Positions 9,453-18,346 of a stretch of DNA of 64,000 bases are shown one piece after another (the first letter of the stretch is position 1; the number at the start of each line of letters is the position of its first letter). Position numbers and translations under genes: made by a program. The DNA lies in NCBI RefSeq assembly GCF_902498785.1, contig NZ_LR701493.1:419459-483458 (forward strand), given 5' to 3'. Below the pieces are notes generated by a model that did no database searches, was not told the DNA's origin, and saw only the letters and a list, made by a program, of their open reading frames with translations. This DNA is from Sphingomonas sp. EC-HK361 (GTDB lineage: Bacteria > Pseudomonadota > Alphaproteobacteria > Sphingomonadales > Sphingomonadaceae).

Positions 9453-10453
9453 AGGCGTATTTCGATCCGCGCCAGCTCGCCCATGCGCCGGCGCGCGAAC
9501 TGCACAATGGCAGCTTCACCGCCTATGCGGAGGTGCCCGCGCGCGGCGAGGCGATCCGCGCGGTTCTGCCTGACTGCCACTGCCCCGACGATTTCGGCGA
9601 GGCCGCGATCGTGGCGGTCCATGATGCGGGCTATCTCGCATTCCTGAAGGATGCGGCGCGGCTCTGGGCGGAGGCGGGGCGGGCGGGGGACCCGATCCCA
9701 TACGCCTTTCCGATCGTGCGCCGCCGCTCTCCCCATCTCACTCGCATCGATGCGCTGATGGGCCGCTACAGCTTCGACGCGACGACGCCGATCACTCGCG
9801 AAGCCTGGGCGTCGTCCTATTGGAGCGCGCAGTCGGTGCTCAGCGCGACGCATACAGTGCTCGGCGGTGACCGCGCGGCCTTCGCGCTGTGCCGACCGCC
9901 GGGGCACCATGCCGGCGCCGACTATTGCGGCGGCTATTGCCACCTCAACACTGCCGCGATCGCGGCGCAGGCCGCGCGTGATGCCGGATGCGCCCGCGTC
10001 GCGATTCTCGACATCGACTATCACCACGGTAACGGCACGCAGGACATCTTCTGGACGCGCGGCGACGTCTTCTACGCCTCTGTCCATGCCGATCCGGCAA
10101 CCGATTATCCCTTCTACTGGGGCCATGCCGACGAGATCGGCGAGGGCGCCGGACGCGGTGCGACGCTGAACCTGCCGCTGCCGCACGGCACCCGGGTCGA
10201 TGCGTTTCGCGCGGCGCAGGCCAGTGCGCTCGAGGCGATCACGCGGTTCGCGCCCGATCTGCTCGTGCTGAGCTTCGGGGCGGATACGTGGGAGGGCGAT
10301 CCGATCTCGCATTTCGCGCTGACGACCGCCGACTACGCCGTTCTCGCGCGCGATATCGCCGCGTGCGGCTGGCCCACCGTCATCGCGATGGAGGGCGGCT
10401 ATGCCGTCGACGCGCTGGGCGCCAATGTCGCGAGCTTGCTGTCGGGATTCTAG
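9449..10453 (+). CDS. Histone-deacetylase-family hydrolase (probable acetylpolyamine amidohydrolase)
   Basis: A 334-residue zinc hydrolase of the arginase/deacetylase fold. The active-site blocks are RPPGHHA (tandem catalytic His), DIDYHHGNGTQ (zinc Asp and His) and SFGADTWEGDP (second zinc Asp). Bacterial members deacetylate acetylpolyamines or related amides; the exact substrate is not shown by sequence. The ATG at 9449 overlaps the nhaA stop, which sets the start. The stop TAG at 10451-10453 shares the palindrome CTAG with the stop of the convergent dipeptidase gene. Confidence 0.88.
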   Translation: MKAYFDPRQLAHAPARELHNGSFTAYAEVPARGEAIRAVLPDCHCPDDFGEAAIVAVHDAGYLAFLKDAARLWAEAGRAGDPIPYAFPIVRRRSPHLTRIDALMGRYSFDATTPITREAWASSYWSAQSVLSATHTVLGGDRAAFALCRPPGHHAGADYCGGYCHLNTAAIAAQAARDAGCARVAILDIDYHHGNGTQDIFWTRGDVFYASVHADPATDYPFYWGHADEIGEGAGRGATLNLPLPHGTRVDAFRAAQASALEAITRFAPDLLVLSFGADTWEGDPISHFALTTADYAVLARDIAACGWPTVIAMEGGYAVDALGANVASLLSGF

Positions 10454-11685
10454 TTCGGCGCGGTGGCATCGACGGGTGGCATGCCGGCGCTCGCTTTCGC
10501 GACAGCCTCGACGCGCTCCATGACCCGCAGGATGTTGCCCTGTGAAAGCTTCACGAGATCGGTATCGCTCCAGCCGCGCCGCGCGAGTTCGGCGAAGACC
10601 TTCGGATAGCCATCGACCCCCTTCATCCCCACCGGGCCAGTGCCGCTGATCCCGTCATAATCGCCGCCGATGCCGACATGATCGACGCCGGCGACCCTGG
10701 CGACATGGGCGACGTGATCGGCGACCGTCGCTGCCGTGACGAGGGGTTCGGGGTGGGCCGCATCCCAGGCGACGAGCGGTGCTGCGCTGCGCGGGCCATA
10801 GACGTCGGCCGGCACGCCGACCGACTTCGCGTAGTCGGTCCGCGCCTTGTCCCACGCGCGCCACTGCCTCGAGAGGAAGGCGGGGTAGAAGTTCACCATC
10901 ACCACGCCGCCATTGGCGCCGATCGCGCGGAGCAGATCGTCGGGGATGTTGCGCGGCGCGTCCGCAAGCGCGCGGGCCGAGGAGTGCGACGCCATCACCG
11001 GCGCCTTCGAAGCGGCGAGCGCCGCGGCCATCGTCGCGTCGGAGACGTGGCTCACATCGACGATCATACCGATACGGTTCATCTCGGCGACGACCTTGCG
11101 GCCGAAATCGCTGAGGCCATTGGCGCGGGGGCCATCCGTCGCGCTGTCTGCCCAATCGAGGCTCTTGCTATGGGTCAGCGTCATGTAGCCGACGCCGAGC
11201 GCCTTGTATTCGCGCAGCACCGACAGCCGCCCGTCGATCTGGTGTCCACCCTCGACGCCCAGCAGCGAGGCGATCCGGCCGGATTTCTGGATGCGACGGA
11301 TATCGTCGGCGGTCGTCGCCATCGCGAACGCATCGGGATTGGCGGCGACGAAGCGGCGGACGATGTCGATCTCCTCCAGCGTCGTCTCCACCGCGGCGGG
11401 GCCGGTGATCGACGCGGGGATGTAGACCGACCAGAATTGTCCGCCGAGATGCCCCGCCCTCGCGCGCGGGATGTCGGTCTGCAGGGGATGGGGGCGCTTC
11501 GTCGTGTCCGCCTTGAGATCGACGGTTTCGACCTTCGCATTGGCGCCCTCGCGGATTTCCCAGGCCAGATCGTTGTGCCCGTCGATCACCGGCGCGCGGG
11601 TCAGCAGCCGCTCGATACGGGCGGGGATAGCAGGAGCGGCCTGGGCCGCGGCAAGGAGGGCGAGCGCGATCATGGCGCAAACCAT
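10450..11685 (-). CDS. Secreted M19 membrane dipeptidase
   Basis: About 411 residues, beginning with a signal peptide (hydrophobic IALALLAAAQA, cleavage near AQA). Renal-dipeptidase motifs are present: VIDGHNDLAW with the His-x-Asp zinc ligands, GVEGGHQID with the bridging Glu, DVSHVSD, and ASHSSARALAD with the later His. Such enzymes cleave dipeptides, including some with D-residues, in the periplasm. Start choice is uncertain: ATG at 11685 or 11673 and GTG at 11700 all leave a usable signal peptide and none has a clear ribosome-binding site. It converges on the deacetylase-like gene with a 4-bp overlap. Confidence 0.9.
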   Translation of the reverse strand: MVCAMIALALLAAAQAAPAIPARIERLLTRAPVIDGHNDLAWEIREGANAKVETVDLKADTTKRPHPLQTDIPRARAGHLGGQFWSVYIPASITGPAAVETTLEEIDIVRRFVAANPDAFAMATTADDIRRIQKSGRIASLLGVEGGHQIDGRLSVLREYKALGVGYMTLTHSKSLDWADSATDGPRANGLSDFGRKVVAEMNRIGMIVDVSHVSDATMAAALAASKAPVMASHSSARALADAPRNIPDDLLRAIGANGGVVMVNFYPAFLSRQWRAWDKARTDYAKSVGVPADVYGPRSAAPLVAWDAAHPEPLVTAATVADHVAHVARVAGVDHVGIGGDYDGISGTGPVGMKGVDGYPKVFAELARRGWSDTDLVKLSQGNILRVMERVEAVAKASAGMPPVDATAPN

Positions 11686-11836
11686 GCCAGCGCAGCCCAC
11701 AGGGTCAAAGGCGGCGAGGCGAATTTATTTTCGGGCGCATGGAACCAAGCTCACGCACGAGCCGTTAATGTCAGGCTTGGATCGAAAGAGCCAAGTGATT
11801 GACGGTTCGGAGCCTTGTGCGAAGATCCGTCCAGGG

Positions 11837-11862
11837 AGCCCCGCCGCGAAAGCGACGGGGCT
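11837..11862 (-). terminator. GNRA-capped hairpin downstream of acylphosphatase
   Basis: AGCCCCG at 11837-11843 pairs with CGGGGCT at 11856-11862. After one mismatch, CGC pairs with GCG around a GAAA tetraloop. It sits about 35 bases past the acylphosphatase stop on the minus strand and upstream of the dipeptidase. It lacks a long U-tract on either side, so it may be a weak terminator, an mRNA 3' stabiliser or part of a small RNA. The rest of 11701-11897 holds no gene I recognise. Confidence 0.45.
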
Positions 11863-11897
11863 TACTCGTATCTAGACCCGCTCATCTTGATGACCGG

Positions 11898-12185
11898 TCA
11901 GACGGTCGGGCGTTTGACGAACCCCTCCAGCGTCTCGCTCGGCGCGTCGTCGGTGACCGCAACATCCACCACGCGAGACGCCGGCGAGCCGGCCCTCGCC
12001 TTCGCGATGATCGCCTCGACCATCTCGGGCGGTCCAGACACCACCGCCTCGACCGAATTGTCTGCCCGATTGCGAACCCAGCCATCCACGCCGAGGCCCA
12101 GCGCCTGCTCGACGAACCAGTCGCGGTAGAAGACGTTCTGGACGCGGCCGGTGATGACGAGGCGACGGCGGATCATGCCAGGCAC
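11898..12185 (-). CDS. acyP: Acylphosphatase
   Basis: A 95-residue protein, the usual length. It hydrolyses acyl phosphates such as acetyl phosphate. The phosphate-binding loop reads GRVQNVFYRDW, with catalytic Arg21; the partner Asn39 lies in GWVRNRADN. The loop normally reads GRVQGVGFR, so Asn17 replaces a usual glycine. It begins 13 bp after the stop of the cyclophilin gene on the same strand and is likely cotranscribed with it. Confidence 0.92.
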   Translation of the reverse strand: MPGMIRRRLVITGRVQNVFYRDWFVEQALGLGVDGWVRNRADNSVEAVVSGPPEMVEAIIAKARAGSPASRVVDVAVTDDAPSETLEGFVKRPTV

Positions 12186-12198
12186 TCCTCGATGACGC

Positions 12199-12888
12199 TC
12201 AACGAGCGGACGGACGCGCCGGTTGCGGTTTCAGTGGCTGTTTCGGCGTCCGACCGCGGCCCTCGTCGATCAGCCAGGGCTTCACCAGCCCGGTCGGCTT
12301 CGCCTTGCCGTCGAGCCGCGTCGCCTTCGTGATCGTCACCGGCTTCAGCAGCAACTGCCCGCCCATGCCGCCGCCGGTCGGCATCGCCAGAATGTTACGG
12401 ACAATCCCCATGCCCGACACAATCCGCCCGAACGCGGCATAGCCCATCTGGCCGGGGCTGGCGTCCATGGTCGGGATCGCGCCGACGGTAATGAAGAAAT
12501 TGCCACCCGCCGAGCTCGGGTCGGCGCGCCGTGCCATCGAGATCGTCGCGTCGAGGTGCTTGATCCCGGTCTTCGCGGTGGATTCGAAGGCGAAGGGCGG
12601 CAGGATTCGGCGCGCATCGGTCCGGATGCCGCCCTGGATGAAGCCGAATTTGGGCGCAGCCTTGCGCCGCGAAGACCGGTAGAAGCTGATCCCGTCGAAC
12701 CGGCCGTCGTCGACATAGGCGAGGAAATTGGCCGCAGTCTTCGGCGCATGCCGCTGATCGACCGCGATCACGATTGGGCCGAGCGTGGTCGCAAAGCGGA
12801 CGCGGACGATTCCGGCGCCGGTGGCCGGACGCGCGCCGGCCGGGGACGCAAGGACGAACAGCGCGAGAAGCGCGGTAGAAATACGCAT
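12199..12888 (-). CDS. Cyclophilin-type peptidylprolyl isomerase, exported
   Basis: About 229 residues. An N-terminal signal peptide (MRISTALLALFVLASPAGA) directs it to the periplasm. The cyclophilin fold is recognisable from TTLGPIVIAVD, APKTAANFLAYV, GISFYR, IQGG, ISMARR and NFFITVG. It catalyses cis-trans isomerisation of prolyl bonds to help envelope protein folding. The ATG at 12888 is chosen over an upstream one at 12924 because it begins directly with the signal peptide. The C-terminal tail is Lys/Pro/Arg-rich and probably disordered. It is upstream of acylphosphatase by 13 bp. Confidence 0.9.
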   Translation of the reverse strand: MRISTALLALFVLASPAGARPATGAGIVRVRFATTLGPIVIAVDQRHAPKTAANFLAYVDDGRFDGISFYRSSRRKAAPKFGFIQGGIRTDARRILPPFAFESTAKTGIKHLDATISMARRADPSSAGGNFFITVGAIPTMDASPGQMGYAAFGRIVSGMGIVRNILAMPTGGGMGGQLLLKPVTITKATRLDGKAKPTGLVKPWLIDEGRGRTPKQPLKPQPARPSAR

Positions 12889-12936
12889 GAACCCGGCGCT
12901 ACGGCGTCCATCCGGCCGCGGCAAGCCGCCGGCCGA

Positions 12937-13287
12937 TCAGAGGAACTGATCCCAGTGCCGGTATACCGGTTCGGGCGCCTCGTGCGGCCGATCCTTTGGG
13001 TCGACGACCATATAGGGCACCGCCTCGATTTCCTCGCGCGTGTAGGGCAGCAGATAACCGCCAAGGCCGGCATCGAACCGCAACTGGTCCCATGCCAGCG
13101 GGCAGGCCCGCGCGCCCACGCCGAAGATGCCGCCAAACGACAGCACCGCGTGCGACACGACGCCGGTCGTCTTCGAAATCATCAATGACCGGATCGATCC
13201 GATCTTCACCGCCCGGCGATCGAATACCGGGGTTCCCTCGACGCGCGAAGACGCGACGAGATCATGGTCGTCAACAACGCTTTCCAT
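12937..13287 (-). CDS. PRC-barrel domain protein
   Basis: A 116-residue protein with a PRC-barrel fold, seen in DLVASSRVEGTPVFD, the RAVKIGSIRSLMI strand pair and SHAVLSFGGIFGVG, followed by LPYTREEIEAVPYMVV. PRC-barrel proteins occur in photosynthetic reaction centres and RimM but also as small stress-related proteins of unknown role in alphaproteobacteria. The start at 13287 is supported by GAGGAGG six bases upstream. It lies 48 bp upstream of the cyclophilin on the same strand. There is no signal peptide. Confidence 0.82.
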   Translation of the reverse strand: MESVVDDHDLVASSRVEGTPVFDRRAVKIGSIRSLMISKTTGVVSHAVLSFGGIFGVGARACPLAWDQLRFDAGLGGYLLPYTREEIEAVPYMVVDPKDRPHEAPEPVYRHWDQFL

Positions 13288-13478
13288 CTCTGGCCTCCTC
13301 AAGAACAACCGCACGGCGCGTGGGTGAGAGGAGCAAGCCGATCATAACGCGCGTCGCACGGGAGTCGGGACGGGGAATTTACGCCTTTCCTGACACCGCG
13401 GCAAACCCTGTCGGGGTGGAAGGCGCGCATCGCCGCCCTACATCACCGGCATCGCCTGCCGTGAAGGAGTCATCCCGC

Positions 13479-14363
13479 ATGCCCGATACTGCCGACTATA
13501 CCCCGCCAAAGGTCTGGTCCTGGAACAAGGACAATGGCGGGCGCTTCGCCAATATCAACCGGCCGATCGCGGGAGCGACCCATGACAAGGACCTGCCGGT
13601 AGGCGAGCATCCGCTGCAGCTCTATTCGCTGGCGACGCCCAACGGTGTGAAAGTGACGGTGATGCTGGAGGAGTTGCTGGCGGCCGGGCATTCCGGCGCA
13701 GAATATGACGCGTGGCTGATCCGTATCAACGAGGGCGATCAGTTCGGCAGCGGGTTCGTCGATGTGAACCCCAATTCGAAGATTCCCGCGCTCGTCGATC
13801 GCAGCGGGGCCGCGCCGATCCGGATTTTCGAATCGGGGGCGATCCTTGTCTATCTCGCGGAGAAGTTCGGCGCCTTCCTCCCCACCGACGCGGCAAAACG
13901 CGCGGAGTGCCTGTCCTGGCTGTTCTGGCAGATGGGGGCGGGGCCGTATCTCGGCGGCGGGTTCGGCCATTTCTACGCCTATGCGCCGGTGAAGATCGAA
14001 TATGCGATCGATCGCTTCGCGATGGAGGTGAAGCGGCAGCTCGACGTGCTTGATCGCCGGCTGGCCGAGACCGAATATCTCGGCGGCAGCGAGTATACGA
14101 TCGCGGATATGGCGGTCTGGCCGTGGTATGGCGCGCTGGTGAAGGGCCTTGTCTATGACGCGGGCGAGTTTCTCCAGGTGCAGGACTACGCCCATGTCCA
14201 GCGCTGGACCGACCAGATCGCGGCCCGGCCGGCGGTGAAGCGTGGGCGGATGGTCAACCGGGTGATGGGAGACCCGGCGAGCCAGCTCCATGAACGGCAC
14301 GATGCGAGCGATTTCGAGACGAAGACTCAGGACAAGCTGGCGCCCGCGGACGCGGCAGAATGA
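13479..14363 (+). CDS. YghU-like glutathione-dependent disulfide-bond oxidoreductase
   Basis: A 294-residue member of the YghU/Ure2p-like glutathione transferase group. The N-terminal extension before the thioredoxin fold (PPKVWSWNKDNGGRFANIN) is diagnostic. The glutathione-binding core follows (LYSLATPNGVKVTVMLEE, NPNSKIPALVD, IFESGAILVYLAEK) and then an all-helical C-terminal domain. YghU-type enzymes reduce organic peroxides and disulfides using two glutathione molecules. An AAGGAG lies nine bases before ATG 13479. Its stop overlaps the next transferase start (ATGA), so the pair is coupled. Confidence 0.9.
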   Translation: MPDTADYTPPKVWSWNKDNGGRFANINRPIAGATHDKDLPVGEHPLQLYSLATPNGVKVTVMLEELLAAGHSGAEYDAWLIRINEGDQFGSGFVDVNPNSKIPALVDRSGAAPIRIFESGAILVYLAEKFGAFLPTDAAKRAECLSWLFWQMGAGPYLGGGFGHFYAYAPVKIEYAIDRFAMEVKRQLDVLDRRLAETEYLGGSEYTIADMAVWPWYGALVKGLVYDAGEFLQVQDYAHVQRWTDQIAARPAVKRGRMVNRVMGDPASQLHERHDASDFETKTQDKLAPADAAE

Positions 14364-14977
14364 GGCTGTTCGACAGCCGCCGCGCGCCCAATCCGCGGCG
14401 GGTGCGCTGGGTGATGGCCGAAAAGGGCATCGACGATATCGAGATCGTCGAGATCGACGTGTTCAAGGGCGAGCACAGAACGCCGGAGTATCTCGCGCGC
14501 GCCGGCTTGGGCAACGTTCCGGCGCTGGAGCTGGACGACGGCACCACGATCACCGAGTCGGTCGCAATCTGCCGCTATCTGGAGAGCGTCTATCCGGAGC
14601 CGAATCTCTTCGGTCGCGACGCGAAGGAGACGGCGGTGATCGAGATGTGGGCGCGGCGGGCGGAAATGCTGCTCGCGACGCCGCTGATGCTGGCGGTGCG
14701 CCACGGCCACCCCGCGCTCGCGGCGCTGGAGACGCAGGTGCCGGCGATTGCGGAGAGCAACGGCGCGGGCGCGACGCGTGCGTTGAAGGTCTTCGATCGG
14801 CGGCTTGGGGAGAGCGACTTCATCGCCGCGGACCGGGTGACGATCGCCGACATCCTGGCCTTCACGGGAATCGATTTCGCGCGGATGATCCGGTTCAGGT
14901 TGCCGGAAGAGTTCGCGAACATGGCGCGCTGGGCCGAGGCAATGCGGGCGCGGCCGGCGGCTTCAGCGGGGGTTTGA
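14360..14977 (+). CDS. Glutathione S-transferase
   Basis: A 205-residue cytosolic glutathione transferase. The thioredoxin-like N-terminal domain has LFDSRRAPNPRRVRWVMAEKG, the cis-proline region NVPALELDDG and the glutathione-contacting TESVAICRYLE. The helical C-terminal domain includes the N-capping motif TIADILAFTGIDFA. The start ATG overlaps the stop of the YghU-like gene. The substrate is unknown. A palindromic repeat lies between its stop and the convergent etfA stop. Confidence 0.9.
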   Translation: MRLFDSRRAPNPRRVRWVMAEKGIDDIEIVEIDVFKGEHRTPEYLARAGLGNVPALELDDGTTITESVAICRYLESVYPEPNLFGRDAKETAVIEMWARRAEMLLATPLMLAVRHGHPALAALETQVPAIAESNGAGATRALKVFDRRLGESDFIAADRVTIADILAFTGIDFARMIRFRLPEEFANMARWAEAMRARPAASAGV

Positions 14978-14988
14978 CCAGCAATCCA

Positions 14989-15072
14989 GTCACCCCCGCG
15001 CAGGCGGGGATCCACGTCTCTCGGTTGCGCGCGTAACGGCGAGACATGGACCCCAGCCTTCGCTGGGATGAC
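14989..15072. repeat. Double-hairpin palindromic repeat between gst and etfA
   Basis: Two GC hairpins (CCCCGCGCAGGCGGGG on the left, CCCAGCCTTCGCTGGG on the right) are enclosed in a larger inverted repeat. GTCAC at the left end matches GATGAC at the right, and TCCACGTCTC matches GAGACATGGA across the centre. It fills the gap between two convergent genes and may serve both as a terminator. A shorter relative lies at 16919-16966. Confidence 0.75.
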
Positions 15073-15077
15073 GGGAT

Positions 15078-16007
15078 TTACAGCTTTTCGGTGAGTTCCG
15101 GCACGATCTTGAACAGATCACCCACCAGGCCGATGTCCGCGACCTGGAAGATCGGGGCGTCCTCGTCCTTGTTGATGGCGATGATGGTCTTGGAATCCTT
15201 CATGCCGGCGAGATGCTGGATCGCCCCCGAAATGCCGACCGCGATATAGACTTCCGGTGCGACGATCTTGCCGGTCTGGCCGACCTGATAGTCGTTGGGG
15301 ACATAGCCCGCATCGACCGCAGCGCGGCTGGCGCCGACGCCGGCCCCGAGCTTGTCGGCAAGCGGCTCGATGAGGCTGTGGAAGTTCTCGCTGTTCTGCA
15401 GCGCGCGGCCACCAGAGACGATGATCTTGGCTGAGGTCAGTTCGGGACGTTCGAGTTTGGCGATCTCGGCGCCCTCGAAAGTCGAGAGGCCTGTCTCGCC
15501 GGTGCTGGCAACCGCTTCGACTGTTCCCGACCCGCCCTCGGTCGCTGCCTTGTCGAAGGCGGTGCCGCGCACGGTGATGACCTTCTTCGCGTCCGACGAC
15601 TGGACGGTCGCGATCGCGTTGCCCGCGTAGATCGGCCGGGTGAAGGTATCGTCGCTCTCGACCGACAGGATGTCGCTGATCTGCATCACGTCGAGCAGCG
15701 CCGCGACGCGCGGGGCGATGTTCTTGCCGTTGGTGGTGGCTGGCGCGACGAACGCGTCGTGGTCGGCCATCAGCTGGACGACGAGCGGCGCGACGTTCTC
15801 CGCCAGCGCATGGGCGAAGGCGGCATCGTCCGCGACATGGACCTTGCCGACGCCCGCGATCTTCGCTGCGGCCTGCGCCACGCCGTCGACGCCTTGGCCG
15901 GCGACCAGTAGGTGGACTTCGCCGAGTTTGGCGGCTGCGGTCACCGCGGAAAGCGTTGCGTCCTTGACGGCGGCACCGTCATGTTCGACCCAAACCAGAG
16001 TCTTCAT
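15078..16007 (-). CDS. etfA: Electron transfer flavoprotein, alpha subunit
   Basis: A 309-residue FAD-binding subunit. The C-terminal FAD signature runs from [19 protein letters not shown] through [20 protein letters not shown] to [20 protein letters not shown], as in all EtfA proteins. With EtfB it accepts electrons from acyl-CoA and other dehydrogenases and passes them to ETF:ubiquinone oxidoreductase. It follows etfB on the same strand after about 116 bp that hold a palindromic repeat. That order (etfB first) is the usual one. Confidence 0.96.
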   Translation of the reverse strand: MKTLVWVEHDGAAVKDATLSAVTAAAKLGEVHLLVAGQGVDGVAQAAAKIAGVGKVHVADDAAFAHALAENVAPLVVQLMADHDAFVAPATTNGKNIAPRVAALLDVMQISDILSVESDDTFTRPIYAGNAIATVQSSDAKKVITVRGTAFDKAATEGGSGTVEAVASTGETGLSTFEGAEIAKLERPELTSAKIIVSGGRALQNSENFHSLIEPLADKLGAGVGASRAAVDAGYVPNDYQVGQTGKIVAPEVYIAVGISGAIQHLAGMKDSKTIIAINKDEDAPIFQVADIGLVGDLFKIVPELTEKL

Positions 16008-16020
16008 GTCTCAATCCTCT

Positions 16021-16120
16021 CAAACCGTTCGGCCCCGGACTTGATCCGGGGCTGTCGAAGCAGTCCTATCTTCGATCGGTAGAAATACGGCCCTTCGACA
16101 AGCTCAGGGCAAACGGGTTG
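16021..16120. repeat. Palindromic repeat between etfB and etfA
   Basis: A hairpin CCCCGGA-cttga-TCCGGGG is followed by GTCGAAG and, after a spacer, its partner CTTCGAC in CCCTTCGACAAGCTCAGGG. The outer ends CAAACCG and CGGGTTG roughly pair. The CTTCGACAAGCTCAG core is shared with 63930-64000 and, more distantly, with 62612-62678. It separates etfB from etfA within one apparent operon. Confidence 0.7.
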
Positions 16121-16123
16121 CGT

Positions 16124-16873
16124 TTACTTCGCGACGCCCATCGTCTTGAGCTTGGCGACCAGTTCGTCAACATCCGCGACCTTCACGCCGGCGGTGCGCT
16201 TGGCAGGCTCGACGACCTTCAGCGTCTTCAGCCGCGGCGTCACGTCCACGCCGTAATCGGCGGGCGTCTTCTGCGCCATCGGCTTCGATTTCGCCTTCAT
16301 GATGTTCGGCAGCGACGCATAGCGCGGCTCGTTGAGGCGCAGGTCGGTCGTCACGATTGCCGGGAGCTTCAGCCCGTCGGTCTCCGCGCCGCCATCGACC
16401 TCGCGCGTCACCTTGGCGGTGCCTTCCGCGACCTCCACCTTCGAGGCGAAGGTGCCCTGGCCCCAGCCGAGCAGCCCGGCGAGCATCTGCCCGGTCTGGT
16501 TGTTGTCGTCATCGATCGCCTGCTTGCCGAGGATGATGAGCTGAGGCTGTTCCTCCTCGGCGATCTTGGCGAGGATCTTGGCGACGCCCAGCGGCTCGAC
16601 CTTCTCGTCAGAGGTCACGAGGATCGCGCGGTCGGCGCCCATGGCGAGGGCGGTGCGCAGCGTTTCCTGCGACTTCTGCTCGCCGATCGAAACCGCGACG
16701 ATCTCGGTCACGACGCCCTTTTCCTTCAGGCGGATGGCTTCCTCGACCGCGATCTCGTCGAACGGGTTCATGCTCATCTTGACGTTGGCGAGGTCCACTC
16801 CCGACCCGTCCGCCTTCACGCGGGGCTTCACGTTATAGTCAAGCACGCGCTTGACGGGGACGATGACCTTCAT
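16124..16873 (-). CDS. etfB: Electron transfer flavoprotein, beta subunit
   Basis: A 249-residue AMP-binding subunit of ETF. Family features are the N-terminal [16 protein letters not shown], the [21 protein letters not shown] block, [12 protein letters not shown] and the adenosine-binding [19 protein letters not shown] stretch. It pairs with EtfA. It lies downstream of sucC on the same strand, with 103 bp holding another palindromic repeat between them. Confidence 0.96.
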   Translation of the reverse strand: MKVIVPVKRVLDYNVKPRVKADGSGVDLANVKMSMNPFDEIAVEEAIRLKEKGVVTEIVAVSIGEQKSQETLRTALAMGADRAILVTSDEKVEPLGVAKILAKIAEEEQPQLIILGKQAIDDDNNQTGQMLAGLLGWGQGTFASKVEVAEGTAKVTREVDGGAETDGLKLPAIVTTDLRLNEPRYASLPNIMKAKSKPMAQKTPADYGVDVTPRLKTLKVVEPAKRTAGVKVADVDELVAKLKTMGVAK

Positions 16874-16918
16874 TCGCTTGCTCTCCTATCCAAACCGCAT
16901 CCCTGGGGAGAGATGTGT

Positions 16919-16966
16919 TCCCGCGCAGGCGGGGACCCAGTCTGGGCTCCCGCCTTCGCGGGAGCA
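16919..16966. repeat. Palindromic repeat between sucC and etfB
   Basis: Three adjacent hairpins: CCCGCGCAGGCGGGG, CCCAGTCTGGG and CTCCCGCCTTCGCGGGAG. The first hairpin matches the left half of the 14989-15072 element. It lies between sucC and etfB on the strand they share and could reduce read-through or stabilise an mRNA end. Confidence 0.7.
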
Positions 16967-16976
16967 CAAATACGAC

Positions 16977-18176
16977 TTATGCCGCCTTCTTCACCTCGGC
17001 GACGATTTTCTTCGCGGCATCGCCCAGATCATTGGCAGGAACGATCGCGAGGCCCGAGGTCGACAGGATTTCCTTGCCCTTCTCGACATTGGTGCCTTCG
17101 AGGCGAACCACCAGCGGGACCGAAAGGTTCACTTCCTTTGCCGCGGCGACGATGCCCTCCGCGATGATGTCGCAGCGCATGATGCCGCCGAAGATGTTGA
17201 CCAGAATGCCCTTCACGTTCGGGTCCTGGAGGATGATCTTGAACGCCGCGGTGACCTTCTCCTTGTTGGCGCCGCCGCCGACGTCGAGGAAGTTCGCGGG
17301 GAACATGCCGTTCAGCTTGATGATGTCCATCGTCGCCATCGCCAGGCCCGCGCCGTTGACCATGCAGCCGATATCGCCGTCGAGCTTGATATAGGCGAGG
17401 TCGTATCTGGACGCCTCCAGCTCGGCCGGGTCCTCCTCGGTCTCGTCGCGCAACTCCGCGATGTCCTTGTGGCGGAACATCGCATTGCCGTCGAAGCCGA
17501 CCTTGGCGTCGAGGACCATCAGCTTGCCGTCTTCGGTGACGGCGAGCGGGTTGATCTCGATCTGCTCGGCATCGGTGCCGAGAAACGCGGCATACAGCTT
17601 CGACGCGACGTTCGCGGCTTGCTTGGCGAGATCGCCCGTCAGTTCGAGCGCGGCGGCAACCGCGCGGCCGTGATGCGGCATGAAGCCGGTCGCGGTGTCG
17701 ATGTCGATGCTGTGGATCTTCTCCGGCGTGTCATGCGCCACCGTCTCGATGTCCATGCCGCCTTCGGTCGAGGCGACCATCGAGACACGCCCCGTCGCGC
17801 GATTGACGAGGAGTGCGAGGTAGAATTCCTTTGCGATATCGACGCCGTCAGTGACGTAGAGCCGGTTGACCTGCTTGCCGTGCTCGCCGGTCTGCACCGT
17901 TACCAGGGTATTGCCGAGCATGTCGGTCGCCGCCGCGCGCACTTCGTCGGCGGTCTTGGCGAGGCGGACGCCGCCCTTGGCGTCGGGGCCCAGCTCCTTG
18001 AATTTGCCCTTGCCGCGGCCGCCGGCGTGAATCTGCGCCTTCACGACGTAGAGTGGTCCGGGCAGCTTCTCCGACGCCGCGACCGCTTCCTCGACGGTCA
18101 TCGCCGCGAAGCCCGCGGGGACGGGGACGCCGAACTTCGCCAGCAGTTCCTTCGCCTGATATTCGTGGATGTTCAT
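16977..18176 (-). CDS. sucC: Succinate--CoA ligase (ADP-forming), beta subunit
   Basis: A 399-residue ATP-grasp subunit of succinyl-CoA synthetase. It opens with [20 protein letters not shown] and has the ATP-grasp strands [40 protein letters not shown] and the CoA/phosphate loop [10 protein letters not shown]. It makes ATP from succinyl-CoA in the TCA cycle together with the alpha subunit SucD. SucD is usually encoded directly downstream, but here etfB and etfA follow instead, so the alpha subunit must lie outside the window. Confidence 0.96.
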   Translation of the reverse strand: MNIHEYQAKELLAKFGVPVPAGFAAMTVEEAVAASEKLPGPLYVVKAQIHAGGRGKGKFKELGPDAKGGVRLAKTADEVRAAATDMLGNTLVTVQTGEHGKQVNRLYVTDGVDIAKEFYLALLVNRATGRVSMVASTEGGMDIETVAHDTPEKIHSIDIDTATGFMPHHGRAVAAALELTGDLAKQAANVASKLYAAFLGTDAEQIEINPLAVTEDGKLMVLDAKVGFDGNAMFRHKDIAELRDETEEDPAELEASRYDLAYIKLDGDIGCMVNGAGLAMATMDIIKLNGMFPANFLDVGGGANKEKVTAAFKIILQDPNVKGILVNIFGGIMRCDIIAEGIVAAAKEVNLSVPLVVRLEGTNVEKGKEILSTSGLAIVPANDLGDAAKKIVAEVKKAA

Positions 18177-18346
18177 GGGATGCGCCTTTTTACAGCAACC
18201 GGAAGGTTTGCGGCGGGCTTAAGCACAGCCAGCCCGGCGAATCCACCCCGCCGCCAAAATCAGCGAGCGCTCTCGCTAATGCGTCTCCGTCGCAGTTGGC
18301 GCGGCGTGCGAGTTTGCGGATGACGATTCCGGTCGAGTGTCACTAT

